Made by a program: the position numbers and the translations under genes
Notes under the pieces: model-generated
What the model was told of the DNA's origin: nothing
Databases searched by the model: none
The model's input: the letters and a program-made list of their open reading frames with translations, nothing else
NCBI GenBank assembly: GCA_963824805.1
Contig: CAWGQZ010000082.1
Location: 62,001-126,000, forward strand
Source of the DNA: DATBAT01 sp963824805
GTDB taxonomy: Bacteria; Acidobacteriota; Terriglobia; Terriglobales; Acidobacteriaceae
Length of the DNA stretch: 64,000 bases
Direction of reading: 5' to 3'
Shown: piece by piece, positions 60,961-64,000 of the stretch
How the letters are laid out: each line of letters begins with the position of its first letter
How positions within the stretch are numbered: the stretch's first letter is position 1

Positions 60961-61038
60961 CTAGCGACAACAACAGGGCGGACAACAGCAACAGGCGCCG
61001 AGGCGGGAGGTAGCGCAATGGACTGAGGCAAAATGCAT
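60961..61038 (-). CDS. Cysteine-rich leader peptide (25 aa)
   Basis: From ATG 61038 the frame encodes MHFASVHCATSRLGA followed by CCCCPPCCCR and TAG: 8 Cys in 25 residues, seven of them in a block of ten near the end. It starts five bases after the stop of the MoaD/CysO-like gene and ends 48 bases before the MoeB-rhodanese start. Such Cys-block frames upstream of sulfur genes are known as cysteine-sensing leaders in mycobacteria (ribosome stalling or slowing when Cys-tRNA is scarce). No Shine-Dalgarno sequence is visible; translation could be coupled to the upstream gene. After it a weak stem (ctgg, loop cgatct, ccag) precedes agaggtttttatg. Confidence 0.6.
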   Translation of the reverse strand: MHFASVHCATSRLGACCCCPPCCCR

Positions 61039-61043
61039 GAAAA

Positions 61044-61319
61044 TTAGCGGCCCCCAGCGATCGAGGGCACTATCGAAATACTATCATTGTCCTGAACCGC
61101 AGTCGCGTCCTTCTGCAGGTAGCGTACGTCTTCGTCGTTCAGGTAAACATTGACGAAAGCACGCAATTTGCCATCGTCGTTGTATAGGTGGCGGCGTAGA
61201 TCAGGGTGTCCGGAAACCAGTCCGGACAAAGCCTCTCCGATGCTGGATGCCTTAACTTCAACCGCCGCCTGCTTGCCGGTGTACTGGCGGAGTGGGGTGG
61301 GAATATGGATTTTTGCCAT
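61044..61319 (-). CDS. MoaD/ThiS/CysO-like sulfur carrier protein
   Basis: A 91-residue ubiquitin-fold protein: KIHIPTPLRQYTGKQAAVEV, EALSGLVSGHPDLRRHLYND, LRAFVNVYLNDEDVRYLQKD, NDSISIVPSIAGGR. The family ends in Gly-Gly, whose carboxylate is adenylated and thiolated; here one extra Arg follows, so it would need trimming. Its features (VYLNDEDVR, long length) fit the CysO-type more than MoaD. The MoeB-rhodanese partner is downstream on the same strand. No ribosome binding site is seen before ATG 61319; a large hairpin sits at 61340-61398. Confidence 0.85.
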   Translation of the reverse strand: MAKIHIPTPLRQYTGKQAAVEVKASSIGEALSGLVSGHPDLRRHLYNDDGKLRAFVNVYLNDEDVRYLQKDATAVQDNDSISIVPSIAGGR

Positions 61320-61339
61320 GCGTTATACATGATGCCACA

Positions 61340-61398
61340 GCCGGGGCGGAAGATTCACTGGCTGAAGGAAACTGATGGAATCCTGCTTCCGCCCCAGC
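61340..61398 (-). promoter_or_regulatory. Large hairpin in the 5' leader of the sulfur-carrier gene
   Basis: gccggggcggaag (61340-61352) and cttccgccccagc (61386-61398) pair over 13 bp with one G-U, enclosing a 33-base loop, 20 bases before the start codon. No T run, so it is not a terminator. It could be a structured leader or simply a repeat. Confidence 0.45.
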
Positions 61399-61425
61399 CG
61401 CCAGTTCTGGCCAATCAGGCCTGTT

Positions 61426-61926
61426 CTAAGCGGTTTTTCCGTACAAATCTGCAATCCGCCTTTTCATTTCTTCGGGAGAAACATCCTCCACGTGGGTTGC
61501 GATGGTCCACTTGTAGCCGAAGGGATCAAGGACCGTACCGCTCCGGTCGCCGTAAAACTGGTCTTGCACGGGTTTCTCGACTGTAGCTCCGGAGGCGACG
61601 GCTTTCTCGAAGGTTCGACCGACATCTTCCACATAGAGCATGATGCCCACTGGATTGCCGCCTAGTGCCTTAGGGCTGCGGTACCCCATGTCCTTCATTT
61701 CGTCCGCCATCATCAGAACTGAGTCGCCAATCCTGATCTCGGCATGACCGAGTTTTCCGTCTGGTCCGGGCAGCCGGAGTATCTCGGTTGCACCGAACAC
61801 GTTCTTATAAAACTCGATGGCCTTGGCGGCGCCATCGATGATGAGGTAAGGAGTTACGGAATGGTAGCCATCAGGAACCGGTTTTACTGCCACGGTGACC
61901 TCCTTGATATCGTTGATATCGTTCAA
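61426..61926 (-). CDS. VOC (glyoxalase-fold) family protein
   Basis: 166 residues of the PhnB-like VOC family: HSVTPYLIIDGAAKAIEFYK, FGATEILRLPGPDGKLGHAE (metal-binding His), GDSVLMMADE, GIMLYVEDVGRTFEKAVASG and DRSGTVLDPFGYKWTIATHV. These cytoplasmic proteins bind metals or small toxic ligands and include resistance proteins and isomerases. Divergent from a MarR-GNAT gene with overlapping palindromes between them, so it is probably under control of that regulator. Substrate unknown. Confidence 0.85.
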   Translation of the reverse strand: MNDINDIKEVTVAVKPVPDGYHSVTPYLIIDGAAKAIEFYKNVFGATEILRLPGPDGKLGHAEIRIGDSVLMMADEMKDMGYRSPKALGGNPVGIMLYVEDVGRTFEKAVASGATVEKPVQDQFYGDRSGTVLDPFGYKWTIATHVEDVSPEEMKRRIADLYGKTA

Positions 61927-61988
61927 AAGACTTCCCTCCAGTATATAAAAGCCCGCAAACGCGGTACCCCAATGATATAGGTGCTACA

Positions 61989-62021
61989 GTCAACAAATAT
62001 AGTTGACAAAAGCAACTATAT
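61989..62021. promoter_or_regulatory. Overlapping palindromic operators
   Basis: Two overlapping perfect inverted repeats: gtcaac-aaatata-gttgac (61989-62007) and atatagttg-acaaaag-caactatat (61997-62021). They lie 17 bases before the MarR-GNAT start and 63 before the VOC start. Such gttg/caac palindromes are typical MarR-binding sites, so autoregulation and control of the VOC gene are likely. Confidence 0.7.
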
Positions 62022-62038
62022 TGCGGGATGCTCGATGC

Positions 62039-62968
62039 ATGAACCTGCGGGCCGAGGTCGAAGCCGTTCGGAGTTTCAACCGCTTCTACACCAAAACCAT
62101 AGGCGTCTTGCACGAGGGATTGCTAAGCAGCCGGTTCTCGCTGACCGAAGTCCGCGTGCTGTATGAGCTCGCCCACCGCAAAACTGCCACCGCTTCCCAA
62201 CTGTGTATCGAGCTTGGTCTAGACCCTGGCTATCTCAGCCGCCTCTTGCGGGGTCTTGCCGGCCGCAAGCTCGTCGAGAAAGCCCGCTCAACCAAGGACG
62301 GCCGGCAATCGCTTTTACGCCTGACGGCTGCGGGACAGCAGGAGTTCGAAAAGCTCAATGCTCAGCAGAACCAGGAAGTGACCGCGCTATTGCAGACGCT
62401 CCCATCTGCGAAGCAAGAGCTCTTAGTGACCTCGCTTCGCACAGCACAGCAACTCCTAGAGGACAGTGCGGCCTCGTCCGCCGAAGATTCCTACATCCTG
62501 CGTTCCTACCATCCCGGTGACTTGGGCTGGGTGGTGCACCGTCACGGCGCTGTCTACGCTAAGGAAGAGCACTACGACGAACACTTCGAAGGACTGGTGG
62601 CAGGGATCGTGGCTGACTTTGTCGAGAATTTCGATTCCAAGCGCGAACGCTGTTGGATTGCCGAGAAGGACGGTGAAATCGCGGGTTTCGTTTTCCTGGT
62701 GAAGAAATCCGAAACCGTTTGCAAGCTGCGGTTGCTGTTAGTGGAGCCTTGGGCTCGCGGCTTGGGTATCGGCGCCCGTCTGATTTCCGAATGCGTGCGC
62801 TTTGCCCGCCAGACCGGTTACAAGAAGATGATGTTGTGGACACAAAGCGATTTGCTTGCCGCCCGGCATCTCTACAGGAAAGCCGGCTTCGAGCTTGTAG
62901 CCAGCGAACTGCATGATAGTTGGGGACGTAAGGACCTGGTCTCAGAAACCTGGGAACTAAGGCTCTAA
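62039..62968 (+). CDS. MarR-type regulator fused to GNAT acetyltransferase
   Basis: 309 residues from ATG 62039; an earlier TTG at 62003 would lie inside the operator. Residues 1-145 are a MarR winged helix (SLTEVRVLYELAH, TASQLCIELGLDPGYLSRLL, KARSTKDGRQSLLRLTAAGQ). Residues 150-309 are a GNAT fold: YHPGDLGWVVHRHGAVYAKE, CWIAEKDGEIAGFVFLV, LRLLLVEPWARGLGIGARLI (acetyl-CoA loop) and ARHLYRKAGFELV. Such fusions regulate genes and may acetylate small amines or proteins. The neighbour VOC gene is divergent. Confidence 0.93.
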   Translation: MNLRAEVEAVRSFNRFYTKTIGVLHEGLLSSRFSLTEVRVLYELAHRKTATASQLCIELGLDPGYLSRLLRGLAGRKLVEKARSTKDGRQSLLRLTAAGQQEFEKLNAQQNQEVTALLQTLPSAKQELLVTSLRTAQQLLEDSAASSAEDSYILRSYHPGDLGWVVHRHGAVYAKEEHYDEHFEGLVAGIVADFVENFDSKRERCWIAEKDGEIAGFVFLVKKSETVCKLRLLLVEPWARGLGIGARLISECVRFARQTGYKKMMLWTQSDLLAARHLYRKAGFELVASELHDSWGRKDLVSETWELRL

Positions 62969-63163
62969 AGGGCAAAGCTGAGCAAAGAACAACGGCCAGC
63001 ATTCTCCCTGAGGGGTATGAGGCAAGGAGTCATGCTGGCCTTACATCTTGCTGGCAAGATTTGTACACGAGGAAGTGCGCAAAATTAGGACAGACCGGTC
63101 GGTGTTTCAAAATCCGAACAAGCCAAAACCGGCGTCCAGTCTGTATTCTGGCGGACCGGTAAC

Positions 63164-63409
63164 CTAGTCTTTCAACGGCACCATAGCCTGGCCGTCGCGA
63201 CAGAAGGTGGCTACCCGCTGCAGGTTGCCATCGGGTTGGTTGACGATCATGACTGGTCCGTAGCAGTAGACGGCGTGCCCAGAGTCGGCAAAGTACCAGC
63301 TGCCGCCCTTGTGTGCCTGTTGTTTGACCTGGGGGTGAACCGGCTTAGGGGCCTGAAGGTGCGTTCCTGGTAGGGAGATCGAGAGTAAGAGTGTCGCCAA
63401 TATCCTCAT
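63164..63409 (-). CDS. Small exported protein
   Basis: 81 residues with a signal peptide (MRILATLLLSISLPGTHLQA) and a mature part PHPQVKQQAHKGGSWYFADS-like region (PVHPQVKQQAHKGGSW), then YCYGPVMIVNQPDGNLQRVA, FCRDGQAMVPL with two Cys. Unrecognised. It follows the 63421 gene by 11 bases on the same strand, so both are probably one transcript. Confidence 0.55.
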   Translation of the reverse strand: MRILATLLLSISLPGTHLQAPKPVHPQVKQQAHKGGSWYFADSGHAVYCYGPVMIVNQPDGNLQRVATFCRDGQAMVPLKD

Positions 63410-63420
63410 AGGGGGCCTCT

Positions 63421-63861
63421 TTAGACCATTGACCGCGTGCGCCGCTCGTTTGGAGTATCTGCACTCTCCTTGGGCGGTTTGAGCGGTAAAGCTTTCTGGT
63501 ACTTGCCTGATCTTTTCTGGCTCGCTACTTTGTCGGGTGAATTTGCCTGGGAAGACGGAGTCTGGTTCTGGGACGACGGAGTTTGAGCCTGGGGTTTTGC
63601 CTTTAACGGAGTTCCGGGTCTAACGTGCTGCTGGATGTTTTTGCCCTTTAGCGCGGTTAGTTCCGCACTGTCGCTGAAGAGTTGTTGGATCAGGGATCTC
63701 TGGTTTTCGATAGTTCGCCCCTGCTCCACGACCAGTAGGGCCAGCAGGCCGTAGGAGATGAGGAAAAGCACCACCAGAAGCGGCAGTAGTTGTTGTTTGG
63801 GCTTGGCTGCGACGACCGCTTCTTCCTGTAAGAGGTTCAACACCTTTACACCCCAATCCAT
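63421..63861 (-). CDS. Single-helix membrane protein with coiled region
   Basis: 146 residues. The first 20 residues are cytoplasmic (MDWGVKVLNLLQEEAVVAAK), then a transmembrane helix (LLPLLVVLFLISYGLLALLV), a short coiled segment (GRTIENQRSLIQQLFSDSAE), and a Gln/Ser/Pro- and Lys-rich low-complexity tail in the periplasm. No recognised domain. Upstream of and probably co-transcribed with the 63164 gene. Confidence 0.55.
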   Translation of the reverse strand: MDWGVKVLNLLQEEAVVAAKPKQQLLPLLVVLFLISYGLLALLVVEQGRTIENQRSLIQQLFSDSAELTALKGKNIQQHVRPGTPLKAKPQAQTPSSQNQTPSSQANSPDKVASQKRSGKYQKALPLKPPKESADTPNERRTRSMV

Positions 63862-64000
63862 GCCTCAGTCAGCAGGCACTGTCACAATTGCAGCTGGCAC
63901 GCCATGTGGGATAAATCTGCTAACTGTATGAGGGGTATATAGTTATCCCGTTTTCGACACGGGCATACAGCAGCTGAGTGTGCAAACCAATGCACAATTT

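Noticed and set aside
61340..61398. Hairpin as terminator of the VOC gene
   Set aside because: No T run after the stem and the loop is 33 bases long, unlike an intrinsic terminator.
1..64000. CRISPR array or cas genes
   Set aside because: No regularly spaced repeats and no Cas-like proteins seen on either strand.

Overview
The window looks like a chromosomal stretch from a Gram-negative acidobacterium (Acidobacteriota, probably Terriglobia); this is inferred from gene style, not from a search. Supporting signs are lptD and TonB/ExbBD (two membranes), Ser/Thr protein kinases with membrane or propeller domains, many secreted TPR proteins, an isoquinoline-1-oxidoreductase-like pair, GTG/TTG starts, moderately high GC, and dispersed copies of a tgtcatccgagcgaag-type repeat.

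Left part (1-27.6 kb), mostly core genes: 5' two thirds of dnaG (minus strand, cut by the window edge), a decayed antitoxin, a PfpI-like protein, secreted DUF4189 and M20 peptidase proteins, a TPR protein, an RNase R gene broken by many frameshifts, a MATE exporter, tRNA-Pro(GGG), a molybdenum hydroxylase pair, tgt-yajC-secD-secF, and a TonB energy cluster (tonB, exbB, exbD, exbD, TPR lipoprotein) with hairpins in three of its intercistronic gaps. Then come a MerR-TPR protein, a phosphoesterase lipoprotein, a PhoU-like protein and an Imm-like membrane protein.

Middle part (27.6-37.3 kb), accessory and decaying: a degenerate copy of tRNA-Thr at 27.75 kb and an intact tRNA-Thr(CGT) at 31.5 kb bracket a histidine kinase remnant, a REC-MEDS regulator, a chimeric regulator/integrase scrap, a truncated beta-propeller protein, a metallopeptidase scrap and a broken tyrosine recombinase. 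This is the layout expected of an old tRNA-integrated island. Right of the tRNA lie an HTH/integrase-tail fusion, a kinase fragment and several small or broken genes at low coding density.

Right part (37.4-64 kb), core again: a glutamine-amidotransferase-like gene, glycosyltransferases, leuB and leuA with a divergent LysR gene, a STAS protein, a beta-barrel protein, a metallophosphatase, yggX, split biotin carboxylase and biotin carrier genes, a SurA-like lipoprotein, a DsbA-like protein, larE, lptD, an RDD protein, gltX and a large Ser/Thr kinase. Then a sulfur-carrier cluster (MoaD/CysO-like protein, cysteine-rich leader peptide, MoeB-rhodanese protein), a VOC protein with a divergent MarR-GNAT fusion, and two small envelope proteins.

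The most interesting item is an unlisted 25-codon reading frame with 8 Cys codons between the MoaD/CysO-like gene and the MoeB-rhodanese gene, a good candidate for a cysteine-responsive leader. Single-base frameshifts interrupt several otherwise well conserved genes (M20 peptidase, rnr, molybdenum hydroxylase large subunit, amidotransferase, leuB, SurA-like); several sit in homopolymers, so sequence error must be excluded before calling them pseudogenes.
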